Counted from the first letter of the stretch, positions 33,502 to 45,290 are shown. The stretch: 64,000 nt of DNA from Arbacia lixula (GCA_963669155.1 OZ022576.1:24820150-24884149); one strand, 5' to 3'. Program-made: numbers and translations. The notes: generated by a model not told the origin, from the letters alone.

Positions 33502-33904
33502 AATTCTCCCTATCGCATATAGCCAATATCAAGCGATATCACCTCACGATACCGATATCTGATCGATTGCTCTTGGGACGTATACTTCCGGTAAGAGCTG
33601 GTTGTCGGTAGAAAGTGACCAAGAAATCACTTTTTTGTTATGAATTAAGCAGTGAAAATTTTGTGTAGGGTTGTGGTTAGGGTCAGGGTTAGGTTAAGAA
33701 TAAGGTTTAGGGTTAGTGTTAAGGTCAGGGTTAGGTTTAGGGTTAATATTCATAAAATTAGTTGGATACCCTGGTCCCTTATTGTACGTACGGGATTGCC
33801 GAATGTTCGTGGTCCGGAAGTTCATATCCCAAAAATTAAAGGTAAAAAAATTAGAGCGCCACACACGTTCAGATTCGGAGAGCTATATGCGATAGGGAGA
33901 ATTG
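33502..33904. mobile_element. MITE with AATTCTCCCTATCGCATATAG ends and TTAGGG-like core, copy 2
   Basis: The left end TTCTCCCTATCGCATATAGC and right end GAGCTATATGCGATAGGGAG are inverse at almost every base. The core at about 33666-33752 has TTAGGG-like and TCAGGG units. Very similar to 13353-13734. TTAA precedes the left end. A short frame over it is not a gene. Confidence 0.75.
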
Positions 33905-35736
33905 AATTTATCGTTAGCATACACTATCACAGATATATGTTCATCTTAGGTAGTAAGCCAGAAGGTGCTTATCCAATCTCAACTCAATAGTCCTAGGCAT
34001 ACAAACGAATGATGAAAATGCACAAGTATAAACGTAGTACGTGTAATACATGTACAAAGATGCTTGTCCTGATATTTCTCATTTAAAATATTGAAACACT
34101 GGCAAACAATGTTTACGTGTTTAAATCCTGGTGTGCCCAATACATGTACTAGTAGTTATTGTACAGTGTAGATACAGTCCTTGGGTGTATGGAGTGTTAA
34201 CTGAAAAATGAAGGGAAAAATACCATACAAAAATAAGTACCATGCATAAATGTCGGAAGTATATTACCTGAAACAATATTACATATACCTTGATTTGGTT
34301 GATATTGGTATTAGCTTTGTTCAAATTATTCAAATACAATTGTCATTTCGCTTTAAATTTTGTCTGAAGCTTTTCAAATCAGGAACTCTTAGATGGATAA
34401 TGACATTCAAACTTCAAACAAGAATCTGTTCAGTTCCTTTCTTCTCATGTTGAGTTTTCTTGGGAATACTGTGTCTTTTTTGTCATACTGTACACGAAAG
34501 TGAACCAATAGACCATTTTCCTTTTGTATGCACATTTTAACCACATTGTTCAAACAATACATTACTACATTAATGGTAACCCCAAAGCTTGACCAAGTAG
34601 CAACAGCTAATAGATTCAGAGTATGTTCAATCTATTGAAACTGAATCACGAAATATGTGAATGTAATAACGGGTCAATATGGGTTAATGGGACAATTGTG
34701 AATCCATTATGAAAATGGCTTATAGCAAGTTTGCAACTCATGTTCACGACAATTTGAGTGATGCATGACCCTGTCAAATCAACTTGGGATTCATTGAAGA
34801 GCATAGATATCCTGATTTAGATTACCAGTGCATATAAAGTAGGCCTTTGTCCACAACTATAATTCAAACCTTCAACATATTTTTTACATAAATTGCATAT
34901 GTACGTACACAAGGGGAGGAAGGATACAAAATGGAAAAAATAATATATGTATTTCATCTTGGTTAAATTATTCTACATTGGTCAGATTTGAATGCACTTC
35001 TACCAATCCATCACACAATGGCCTGGCATGAGCATCATTTATCATTAATGGTACAAAAAAAGAAATTGATTATCTGATTGATTAACATAAATTTTAGCCA
35101 TCAGCTTTACAAGATGCCAATTTTAGCTTGATATGAGTTGCAACAGTTGAGTTATTACCCATTAAAATGTAAAATGTTTTCTTTACACCATGGCATCAAA
35201 CAAATGATCTATTAAAATGTGATTTTGTTTCACGGTACATAGATACATCATATTGCTGATAAAATTAAATATTGCTTTCACACTGCATTCACATCCCATT
35301 CTTCCATTCCTAAATACATCTTCTTTGTAAATAAATATGGTAACACTAAAGAAGCCTAAAATGTAACTATTTGCTTCCTTTACAAATCATCTATGAACAT
35401 GAAGAACAACAGTTAATCAATGAAACTTGAAATCATTCCTTCATATCTTTCTGTTATTTCCCTTTAACATATTAAGGTGTCATACGCACCTCATGTAAAA
35501 AGGACAAATTAATGTATTCTGTCGTTGATATCTTTTGTTTCCTAAATAATACTTCTCTTTGAAGCATGATTGAAGGGCTGCCTCTAAAACAAAAATTAAA
35601 ATACGATCATGACAAACAAGTAGTGGTATACAATTTCGTAAAATAAATTCTGTACTTCAAGGCCCTGTCTTTAAAGATTTGCAATTGATTGCAAAAATCT
35701 CTTATTGAAAAAGAACTTTCTCTAATGATCTTGGTA
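33905..35736. other. non-coding stretch
   Basis: AT-rich, with many stop codons. It includes the presumed 3' UTR or downstream flank of the minus-strand TPR gene just below 35737. No clear repeat ends or RNA gene seen. Confidence 0.5.
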
Positions 35737-38700
35737 TCACGATGAAACTGTACTACCAGTCTTCGAAGGTGACTGCCCTGTATGTCCATCTTCTTTTCTC
35801 CTGCGCTGTGTTGTCGTCGGCGATGACAGACCGCTGTTGACCTGGGTCTCAGATGATGTACTCGTCCCTACAGAGCTGGATGCAGTCCCCTGTCTTGATG
35901 GCTGCCGGCTCGCGGACACTTTAATGGTGAAAAGAGAGATTATTACAAGAACAATAATTGATAACATGTTATGAAACCTGCTCCCCCCCCAAAAAAAAAA
36001 AAATAAAATAAAATAAAAAATAAAAAATACATCCTTTAACTTTATGACTTCTACATTTCTCTTTCAGTAGTAACTTATTTGTTATTATTTTTCAAATGTG
36101 AAAAGTTGTTTTTTTAACACCTAGTACTTTACCAAATTACATGTATCTCTCAACAGTTGTATGCAGACATTTTGTTCCCAAGGTATCCCACATGGACATC
36201 AATTTATGTCCAAATTTGTCAAAAAGTGAAAATCTCATAAAATATTCATAATGATTAATGAAATGTCATGAAACCTGCTTCAAAAACATTTGACATCCTG
36301 TGACTTTATGATGTATAAATGTCAGCTTCATTTGAGTTTTAACAGATTTTTTACTATTTTTGAAAAGTGTCACAATATTTTGTAACTCATAGTACATGTG
36401 AACAACCTGTGGACTCCAAAACCTATGGACTTACCAAAAGGAAACAAATCACTGGGAGCTTGAAGTCTCTTCTCTCTATCTTTCTCCAGCATCTTGCTGT
36501 AATTTTTGGCCATTTCCACACCACAGTACCCCCACGCCGAGAACAGGATAATCTTCAGGAACACATTCTGCAAGAATGAAAATGTAATTCTTCCGATGCA
36601 AACTCTGGTACTACTGTTTAAAACAAAGCTACACCTTACTTAAGGATTCCTGAACATTTAAAGTGCCAATAAGGGGGTATTACTTGGTAACGTTTACAGG
36701 ACATAATCCTAAATTAGTTCAAAGACAGGAATCAGCAGCATACCCAATGATAACGTGTATGAAATCTCACAGTCATTGCTTCACAAACATTTTCAGGAAA
36801 TGCTAAAAGCTATCCTTGTTTATGTTTGAAATCCACCAACCACAGTTTTCATTCATAATCCTATTGTCGCGCAGAGTTGAATAGAGTACCTATTTTTTCA
36901 CATCACACTTGTGATTATTTTTCACTATTTGTATAAAGCTCTCACATATGTATCGTACAGGCCAGATCAATTTCTCTTTAGACAACAAAACCCTGTCACA
37001 AGCCCAATGTTACTGAGTTTAAAGGGCATATACTATGCTGGGAAGGCAAAAAAGCCTTCAAAATGTAATTGTTAGCAATCTTCTTCCCAATGGTCTTAAA
37101 TTCATGTATTGTCTATTTTAGAAGCTTGCTGAAAGTTATTTGCCCTCAAATGATCCACATATGATTTAACTAATGATTAATGATTAAATCCTCAAAATGT
37201 TCGGACCGAACATTTTGAGGATTTGTGATTTAATCACTCATTATTCCACATGTGGATCATTTGAGGGCAAATAACTTTCAGCAAGCTTCTAAAATAGACA
37301 ATACATGAATTTAAGACCATTGGCAAGAAGATTGCTAACAATTACATTTTGAAGGCTTTTTGGCCTTCCCAGTACAGTATATGACTGACACGCCTGTGAC
37401 TGTGACATGGAATGTTCTAATGTAAGAGCCAGGTGGACATGATGCAGCATTGTGCTGTAAAGAGCAGTGACTGTCACAGTCACAGTCATAGCAATATAAA
37501 ACTCTTTATATCCCTCATTGATATATTCCAGTTGGTTGATTGGTTAAAGATGTGTCAAATGACCACAAAATATTTCAATCATTTGCTAGAGAGAAAGAGG
37601 GAAAGGAGCTCAGAGGGAAGAAAAATATTATTTTGTGACGTCATGGGGAAAAAAATACTATTCTGTGACATACCGGTAAGCAAAATCTACCCCACGCCCT
37701 CCACACCTCAGGAGTCGGGACCTAATAGAAACCACAAGATTCCTCATGATCATGAACAATTTGTATATCACTTACCTTCACGAGCGGAGACGGCAGCACA
37801 AAGTCATTGGTGGCAAGAGCAAGAGCACCCACAACACAGCCCAGGAACAGACCCTGTAAGACTCTGCAGCGCTCAGCTGATGGTACAAGCAAGATTAGTA
37901 CACACGGGGTTCACAATTCTCCATAATGAAATGGCATCCCATGATGCACAGCGCACCCATATTTTTTTGTTTGCATATATGTCGGCTTCCGGTCTAGTGG
38001 ACTATTTTATGAGACCAGAAGCAGACGTGACTGTAAAACCAATCTGGATGCTGCTACGCGGTGAATTAGGGGACATTAGGGTATTGAGTCTTATGACTGA
38101 AACTATATCTTTCCTTCATCTACAACTTCTTGAACAAAGAGAAATGTATTGCAACTTGAAAGTAAATTAATTTGTCTCTTTTGAAAGTGATTTTTAAAAA
38201 ATGGGCCATTGGAGACAAATGTCATAATATTTTTAACAGTCTATTAGTTCGATGAATTACATTGTACATGCGGGTATTAAGTTAGAAGTAAATATATCAT
38301 ATGGTTCTTGAGATATTGCATAAATGGACTGGGTATGGACAGACAAATAACGCCAAAAGGCAGAGCCTTGCAGAGGCATGAAATAGCACAGTCATCTTAC
38401 TTATTCTGTTGATGAACCAGGCCCTGTTAGCTTTCTGCAAGGCTCGAATCATTTTGTCATCTGAGCTGTACTGCAAACCATCCTATAAAACAAAAAAAAT
38501 TCCATCACAAAAAAAATATATGTCACTGGCCACACTGACAGAGCTTTACAGGTATTCAATTGTTGATGTACTGTACATAGAGCAACCTACACTACAGCTC
38601 AAAGGAATTGGCATAGGGAAAGGGAAAGGGAAAGGGAAGAAGCCTCAGTTTTAAACCGCAGTATATTTTGTCCAGTTCAACATGAAGCAAGGCTAAAGCA

Positions 38701-41700
38701 TTGTGTTTCATGCTGAACTGGACAAAATATACCGTGGCTAAAACTGCGTCTCCTTCCCTTTCCCTATGCCAATTCCTTTGAGCTACAGTGTATATGACGC
38801 CTATGCCATCTCATGTATCAACACATATGTCACAGAAGTTGTTGTTCTCCAGTATGACAGTGCACATTAGTGTATGACTTTTAATTGGATATATTTTTAT
38901 TGCGATGATATTAGGAAAGATTTTCTAACAGGCACTTTGTTCTTGCCCCTAAAGATAAGCCCTAAAAGTAACTTGGCCAACTGCCTGATTAGCATACACC
39001 TAGCCCCTACCTTACAAAGAGTAGTGATTGATCAGAACTCGAGATGCGATTCATATAAATCGTAATTCTGTGCATTAGAGATAGGGGATATGGCTTGTGA
39101 TCGATTCAAATCAATTGCAACTTTTTATAAGACCGAGCCCCGATGATGTGAAAGTGTGCCTCTTTTATAATCAGAAAATCACATCACACATTGTCATCCA
39201 TTAAAATTATTTACTTTTTTAGAATTGGTGTCATGAATTGCAAAACGAGCGATATGAGATATGTACACTATTTAAGTTACCAGAGTATCTTACCTGTAAC
39301 AAATACCATATCATGAGAAAGTACCTCTTTCTCCTAATTTTTTAAAATAAGAGCGCACTTTTTTTTTTTTTTTTTTTTTTACCTCAAATGATTCCACAGC
39401 TGCTCCGTAATGCTCTGCACCAAATTCCGCTAGCCCTTTCAGATAGTAACCCTACAGAAATACAAGGCATTAGCAATATTGTGTCTCGCCCACTTGCAAA
39501 AATAACCAGAAATATCGCGATCTCCGTTGCTACGCAAAAGAAAACTGAAACAAACAAATAAGCAACTTTAAACAGACAACATCAAAATCAGGTGCAAAAT
39601 AGTGACTTTGAATAAATTTGCATAAATGTGCATGAGTAATGTTTGCCTAAATCTACATCAGTAATGCTCACACATGCTCACACAATTCTGTGCACAAGTT
39701 AGGAAGCCTTCACCAAGAGTCTTGCAAGTAAACTTTAATGTATGACCTCAAATGACCTTTGACCTTATCATGTGACCTCTTACAGCACAATAACATGCAG
39801 GTGCCCCCAGTGCATCCATCATCCAAGTTTGATTGCCATTGTAGCAACATGTGATGAGTTATGTGTGATAAGAGAGTCTTGCAAGTAAACTTTAACGTAT
39901 GACCTCAAATGACCTTTGACCTTATCCTGTGACCTCCAACGGTACCATAACATGAAGGTACCCCCAGTGCATCTATGACCCAAGTTAGGTTGTAATCCAA
40001 GCAACCTATGTGAAGTTATTTGTCAAAAGAGAGTCTTGCAGGTAAACTTTAACGTATGACCCCAAATGACCTTTGACCTTATCCTGTGACCTCCAACAGC
40101 ACCATAACATGTAGGTACCCCCAGTGCATCTATGACCCAAGTTAGGTTGTAATCCAAGCAACCCATGTGAAGTTATTTGTCAAAAGAGAGTCTTGCAGGT
40201 AAACTTTAACGTATGACCTCAAATGACCTTTGACCTTATCCTGTGACCTCCAACGCCACCATAACATGAAGGTACCCCCAGTGCATCTATGACCCAAGTT
40301 AGGTTGTAATCCAAGCAACCCATGTGAAGTTATTTGTCAAAAGAGAGTCTTGCAGGTAAACTTTAACGTATGACCTCAAATGACCTTTGACCTTATCCTG
40401 TGACCTCCAACAGCACCATAACATGAAGGTACCCCCAGTGCATCTATGACCCAAGTTAGGTTGTAATCCAAGCAACCTATGTCAAGTTATTTGTCAAAAG
40501 AGAGTCTTGCAGGTAAACTTTAACATATGACCTCAAATGACCTTTGACCTTATCCTGTGACCTCCAACGCCACCATAACATGAAGGTACCCCCAGTGCAT
40601 CTATGACCCAAGTTAGGTTGTAATCCAAGCAACCCATGTGAAGTTATGGATCATAAGAGAGTCTTGCAGGTAAACTTTAACATTTGTGACGGACGACGGA
40701 CGACGGACGACGGACGACGGACAGACGACGGACGGACGATGGACGGACGCCATTTGGATCCCTTAGTCTCGCCTTCACCTCCGGTGGGCGAGACAAAAAA
40801 GCAGCAACAGCTCATGTGACATCCTAATACATGTACAACTATACAATGTAAATTACTGTCCAAATGCTTGGCTTCACCTGCAATTGGCAATCATTTTTAT
40901 TTTTTTATTAAAAAGCACAATACACTACAAAAATATAAAGCACATAATCATACACAGGAACCCACATTTAAAGGAATGAATACACACATGTATGCAATAA
41001 CCCCTCAACAAAATCAAAAACAAAATTATATCAAACTACCCAGCCCATAGTAACCACCACCCCCTTACAGACAAGAAAATTGTAGGATGTTGGGTAAGTC
41101 TATGCTGTCTTGCAACTTCGTCCCATGTACCACCGACACACAATTTGCAACAAATCAACTATGAAATGGCCCAACCCAACTACTTCCCATGCACCTTGTG
41201 AAGGACCAGAGCTTTCATCAGAAACAAGAAAAACACCCGTGATGAGTCACCACGCAATGAACCTATGGCAAACCACCCGTCAGCAACGCGCGAGAGAAAG
41301 ACGCAAAACAGCCCAGACCCACCCCAATATACTGGAGAAACTCATTAATTGTTACTTATTAAAGATTTTTCAATTTGACTGCAAATTGGCAATATAACAT
41401 CTTCATATCAAACTTCAAGACATCCAACAGTGTTCAAGTTGATGTGCCTTGAGGGCAGTCTTGTTAGGATGTACTACTCATCTGGGACCAAGCACATGTA
41501 CCACAAAAATGTGGTTTGGGGATGTAACGTATTAAATATCAACCATTTGAAATTACAAAAAGATGCCTCAATTTCTGCACAAGATGAGTCTAGCCTTGTC
41601 CTATTTTATGGCAGGAGGGGGGGGGGAGGGGTAGTCAACCCCCACTGTGTGATATGATGTCAGAAAAAAAACATTTACAAATCATTTTCCTATGCTTATT

Positions 41701-41971
41701 GACAAGAGATGTTTGAGTGAAATATTAGAGTAATTGAAAACTATAGTGGTGTAGAGAATAGGTTCGGTAGAATTCCTACCTGAGACCACTCTGGTCGCAA
41801 GTTGACCACACTCTCTGCATCTTTCCAGGCATGATAGTACTGCTGGATAACTCGAAAGCACTCCGATCTCCGCACGTACAGCAAAGCATTGTCAGGGTCC
41901 AGTTTGATATCCTTGGAGAGCTCGATGATGGCCGCAATTCCACCTTGGCCCTCTGTATATGGGTCTTCCAT
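35737..41971 (-). CDS. TPR-repeat protein with C-terminal hydrophobic segments, 6 coding exons
   Basis: Coding exons in transcription order: 41780-41971 (ATG at 41971), 39383-39451, 38401-38482, 37776-37861, 36435-36567 and 35737-35918 (stop). All phases agree and give 247 residues. Residues about 10-87 form two tetratricopeptide repeats (LLYVRRSECFRVIQQYYHAW; then GYYLKGLAEFGAEHYGAAVE), of the type that binds partner peptides. A hydrophobic helix follows (GLFLGCVVGALALATNDF), then a second one (VFLKIILFSAWGYCGVEMA), a basic coiled segment (KMLEKDREKRLQ) and a Ser/Thr-rich tail (SSSVGTSTSS). This suggests a membrane-anchored co-chaperone or adaptor; the exact family is not recognised. For exon 4 the acceptor at 37862 keeps frame while the one at 37854 does not. 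A TACTAAT branch-point-like motif lies upstream of that exon. Confidence 0.8.
37027..37383. repeat. 357-bp near-perfect palindrome (foldback)
   Basis: Symmetric about base 37205, in the centre of TTCGGACCGAA. The left arm carries CTGGGAAGGC, GTAATTGTTAGCAATCTTCT and CAAATGATCCACATATG; the right arm is their inverse, with only scattered mismatches over about 175 bp per arm. It lies in the intron between exons 4 and 5 of the TPR gene, so the pre-mRNA can form a long hairpin. Confidence 0.85.
38588..38792. repeat. foldback element, AGCTCAAAGGAATTGGC family, copy 2
   Basis: Ends TACACTACAGCTCAAAGGAA and TTCCTTTGAGCTACAGTGTA are inverse. Next inward is a GGGAAA ladder, then a GCAGTATATTTTGTCC arm. 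About 205 bp with a TA at each end, consistent with a TA target site. Lies in a TPR-gene intron. Confidence 0.8.
39482..40795. mobile_element. 1.3-kb terminal-inverted-repeat element containing a 157-bp satellite
   Basis: The left end TGTCTCGCCCAC (39482) and right end GTGGGCGAGACA (ending 40795) are exact inverses. Inside lie six full 157-bp units plus the start of a seventh, then a GACGGAC repeat (about 40686-40745). No coding sequence, so it would be non-autonomous. It sits in the first coding intron of the minus-strand TPR gene. Confidence 0.75.
39717..40685. repeat. 157-bp satellite, 6 full units, each with direct-repeat TGACCT half-sites
   Basis: The unit start GAGTCTTGC recurs at 39717, 39874, 40031, 40188, 40345, 40502 and 40659, exactly 157 bp apart. 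Every full unit holds TGACCTTTGACCT, the reverse complement of AGGTCAAAGGTCA, the textbook DR1 site of nuclear receptors. A further TGACCT (TGACCC in one unit) lies four bases before and another follows after about seven. Confidence 0.9.
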
Positions 41972-41980
41972 TCTCTACGG

Positions 41981-42361
41981 CTTTTAAAAAAAAAAAAAAA
42001 AACGTACAGAGACTACATTGTGGGAGGATCGCTTTCATTTTGAGAGAGGTCATTATATCAAGAATTGAGTAAAAATAAAACCAGCAGAGATGGTCTGTAT
42101 GTTTAGCCAATTGTTGTTTTATTATTACAAAGCCATTTCGGCACTAGTTCATAAGTGTCTCCATGGGAGCCTACGCGACTACTCATGGGTAGCTAGCCAC
42201 GTAGCAGTCCCGGGGCTAGGCCGGCTAGCTTAAGGAAGCTAGCTTAAGTAAGCCTGGCTTACGTCGGCTGCTATGATAGCTCCGGGTATCCGTGTGCGGC
42301 TGCCACAGTCGGCCACCCATTACTCGCTAAACCAAAACCGCTCGGATCGGCGTTATATATA
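41981..42361 (-). promoter_or_regulatory. candidate promoter and 5' UTR exon of the TPR gene
   Basis: On the minus strand TATATATAA (42353-42361) precedes a GC-rich segment by the spacing of a TATA box, so transcription might begin near 42325. A GTAAGC donor follows at 42262, and an acceptor AG after a T-run at 41982-41981 opens the exon with the ATG at 41971. The layout is consistent but inferred. Confidence 0.4.
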
Positions 42362-42500
42362 GCTGACTGCGATGCGTGGCTTGCGGACACGGTCCCGCTC
42401 ACGCACTACTACTACATTGGAACATGCATCGGCCGTGCTGCGCTTTTCGCATGCTCCCACCGCATGCTCGCAGTTAAGTCTGATTGATATGCATGTATGC
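42187..42500. other. GC- and CpG-rich block with a GGTAGCTAGCC motif
   Basis: GC content clearly above the surroundings, many CpG, and self-complementary words (GCTAGC, CCGGGGC). The opening part recurs at 43225-43310 as GGGTAGCTAGCCGCATAG. Overlaps the candidate TPR promoter. Confidence 0.5.
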
Positions 42501-42781
42501 CTGACGTAACAATAGGCTGGCTGACCCCGTGCGGATTCAGCAACCCACTGGAATATATGCTAAGCGCCTACCGGCAGAGCATTAATTAATATTAGCAATT
42601 ACGCAAATTTTGTGTACAGTGTAGCAGCACTATCTGTGACTCAGAGACGATGCTAAAATCTTGTTGAAATAAATATTTTTCTTGTCATTTTGCCAAAATA
42701 AATTATTTCTATTGATTATCAATAGTGCAAACAAGCATATATGGTGAGCATTTGTATTTTGAAGTTGTTTTAATATTTTGT

Positions 42782-42996
42782 GGGTGTCCCTAGCATAGGG
42801 AAAGGGAAAGGGGGGAAAGGGAAGAAAGGGAAGAAAGGGAAGGAGCCGCAGTTTTTATCCCGCGGTATATTTTGTCCAGTTCAGCATGAAACATGATGCT
42901 TTAGCCTAAAAAGCATCATGCTTCATGCTGAACTGCGGCTCCTTCTCTTTCTTCCCTTTCCCTTTCCCTATGCCAATTCCTTTGAGCTGGAGTGTA
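42782..42996. repeat. foldback element, AGCTCAAAGGAATTGGC family, copy 3
   Basis: The right end TTCCTTTGAGCTGGAGTGTA is intact; the left end is worn. The centre CATGATGCTTTAGCC and its inverse are well kept, with expanded GGGAAA runs. Confidence 0.7.
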
Positions 42997-43177
42997 TATG
43001 GTCCATGCCATGGATACAACTTGAACGAGCACCGCCATTTCCCCCCTTATGTTAAGTGCACCGGTAAGAGTTCCATATGCACCTCCCACTAAAAATTTTT
43101 AAAAATATATATATAGATATACATAATTTTATATATATCATCATAATACAGCATAATTAGGAGGGGGAAGTGATAAA

Positions 43178-43425
43178 AATTAGTTTTAGGGTTAGGGTTA
43201 GGGTTAGGTTTGGGGTTAAACGTCACGGGTAGCTAGCCGCATAGACTCCCGGGGCTAGGCATGCTAGGCCGGGCCGGCTCGGCTCGGGGCTAGGGCCTAG
43301 CTAATGTAAACGGGTGCTAATGCAGACCTAGAAATCACTTTTTTGGAATAATTCACCGGAAAAGAATTGTCTAGGGTTAGGGTTAGGGTCAGGGTTAGGT
43401 TTAGAGTTCAAATTCATAAAATATG
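43178..43425. repeat. TTAGGG-like repeats around a GC-rich insert, mosaic MITE copy
   Basis: (TTAGGG) runs at about 43186-43210 and 43375-43405, the former nearly perfect telomere-type units. The pieces GAAATCACTTTTTTGGA and AATTCATAAAAT match the core of the MITEs at 13353 and 33502, but the terminal repeats are missing. The CpG-rich GCTAGC block lies between the two runs. Confidence 0.6.
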
Positions 43426-43717
43426 TGCCAAAGCATTTTACTTACCGACTGTCTGAGTAATCATGATAATGCCCTCTACGACACTAAAGAATTAACACAT
43501 ACAATAAATGGGAAATAGCTTACAACACCCTAAGCTCTCAACTCATCTACGTGGTCTAGTGGAGAAAGCTATGGACTGACGACTCAATGATTGGAGATCA
43601 ACTTCAGTATCAGATTTTTGCAATGTATGAAATGTAACTTCCTAAATGTGTAATGATGTTAAATGTGACTAGGAAAAAAATATGAAGTACCATGTAATGA
43701 AGATAGAGTGAGGGAGG

Positions 43718-43751
<34 letters not shown>

Positions 43752-43760
43752 AAGAGGGAG
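43718..43760. repeat. GA microsatellite
   Basis: About fifteen GA units on the plus strand, preceded by imperfect GGGA units. Confidence 0.9.
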
Positions 43761-43924
43761 ATAAACACATCCGTATATGACTTTTTAACGCTCATTTATT
43801 TATTTTTCATTTTTTTATTTTTCACTTTTAACCCCACAAAAATACCTACCCCCATCGAAAAGAATCGCCCTCTTTTATATTTTAGACAGTAGGCTAGTCA
43901 AAAAAAAAAAAAAAATTATGGGGG

Positions 43925-44234
43925 GTGCATATGGAACTCTTTCCAGTGCACCAATCTGAAATGTTCATCTCACTATGTTATGACTGGCTGGAGAGTAGGC
44001 AAGTGGGGGCCATGTGGCCGTGGGACATGGTGGGACGACGACTCCCCTTCGCAGCTACGAGGACCTCCACTGCCCATAGGCGCGCCGCGCGCCGCGGGAG
44101 TGGGTGGGTAGCTAGGGGCGTATGGCAAGTGGAGTCCTCGTTCTCGGAGCTTAAGGACAACCTCAGTCTCAACATCATAGACCCTACTAATAGCGGGTCC
44201 ATGGACTCAGAGACGATATTGAAGCATTCACAAG
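43925..44234 (+). CDS. weak candidate exon with GC-rich 5' part
   Basis: An open frame ending at a plausible donor (CACAAG|GTAACT at 44234) with coding-like codons in the last third (SFSELKDNLSLNIIDPTNSG, then MDSETILKHSQ). The upstream part includes a palindromic GCGCCGCGCGCCGCGG stretch. It could be a first exon of a plus-strand gene. The overlapping minus-strand frame looks less likely. No partner exon found. Confidence 0.25.
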
Positions 44235-44589
44235 GTAACTTACCCTTTTTCTGAGTTGTGGTCCAATTTTCGCGTGAGTTTTCGTGGGGCTCTGCTCCAG
44301 ACGTCCTCTCTCGATCACCTCGGTTTCTCATCAGCTGTTTGCTTTTGTTGTTGTTTTTATTATTTGGTTGATGGCGCTCTTCAACATAATTGTCACAGAC
44401 ATGATAAGGGTTGATGTCACACGTCTTGTATATGGAAATCGAATCAGTCATACGGTGATGATTTTGGGGATCGAACCCCGGGGATCGAACCAGCAATATC
44501 TGTGGACGATATCACAAAGGTATCAATTCGTCACAAGAAAAAGTTAGTGAAATGAGAAAGTTCATAGTTGAACATAAGGGGTTCGTTTA

Positions 44590-45290
44590 ACCTCTATTCC
44601 CTTATCTCCGACACTTTTTTCTTTCTTTCTAGAGTTTCTTTTCTGCTTGCTTTCAATCTTCTTCTCTTCCTTCGGTTTTCCCTGCATTTGGCCCGCGTAT
44701 ACAGGCATATTTTTATGCTTTTCTTCCTCCGTTTTTCTGCCTCCATCTTCCTCTCTTAATCTTCTACCCCCCCCCCCCTTTTTTTTCTAAGCTTTCTCTC
44801 TCTCTTGTCTTTTGGCTCGAGCTCCACCATGCATCTAGTCAGTTTTCAGCTCAGTCTTTATCAAATTTAATCTTTATTTTTATCATGCCATTCTCTTTTC
44901 TTCAACCCGTTTCCTTTTCGAAAGTTTCCTAATTTCCATCTCCTTTTATTCCCCTTTTCTCGTTCTTGTTTTTGTTCTTCTTAACTTCACACTAGACTTA
45001 TTTTCCACTGAGTTCAATTTTCCGTCACACATTCTTTTCCGATTCCTTATTCTTATTTTGTGCTCCTTTGTCCTCTTCTTCACCTCCTTCTTCACTGGTT
45101 TAAATCGTACGTCGTCCCTCCATTTGTCGTTCTGATGACTATGTTCATTCTTTTACCTTCGTCCTCCTGTTCAGCTTCTCCTTCTATCACCTATCTTGTT
45201 GTTTGCTGACTGTTTCTTTCTTCCCTCTTCTTCTGACCTTCTGACCTTCTCCTTTTCTCGGCTACTCCTTTTCTGTCTAATTCATCTTAT
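44590..45290. other. 700-bp pyrimidine-rich tract
   Basis: The plus strand is dominated by C and T (TTCTTTCT, CTTCCTC words) with few purine runs. This asymmetry can favour triplex structure; that is inference. No exon seen. Confidence 0.6.

Noticed and set aside
37861..37920. Acceptor CAG at 37854 for TPR exon 4
   Set aside because: It would shift the reading frame relative to exon 3; the AG at 37862 keeps it.
39717..40685. CRISPR-like regular spacing
   Set aside because: The whole 157-bp unit is repeated with no unique spacers, and the genome is eukaryotic; it is a satellite.
43978..44496. 172-codon minus-strand open frame
   Set aside because: The reverse of a GC-rich block, where stops are rare by composition. 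No motif, and the end of the plus-strand frame looks more coding-like.
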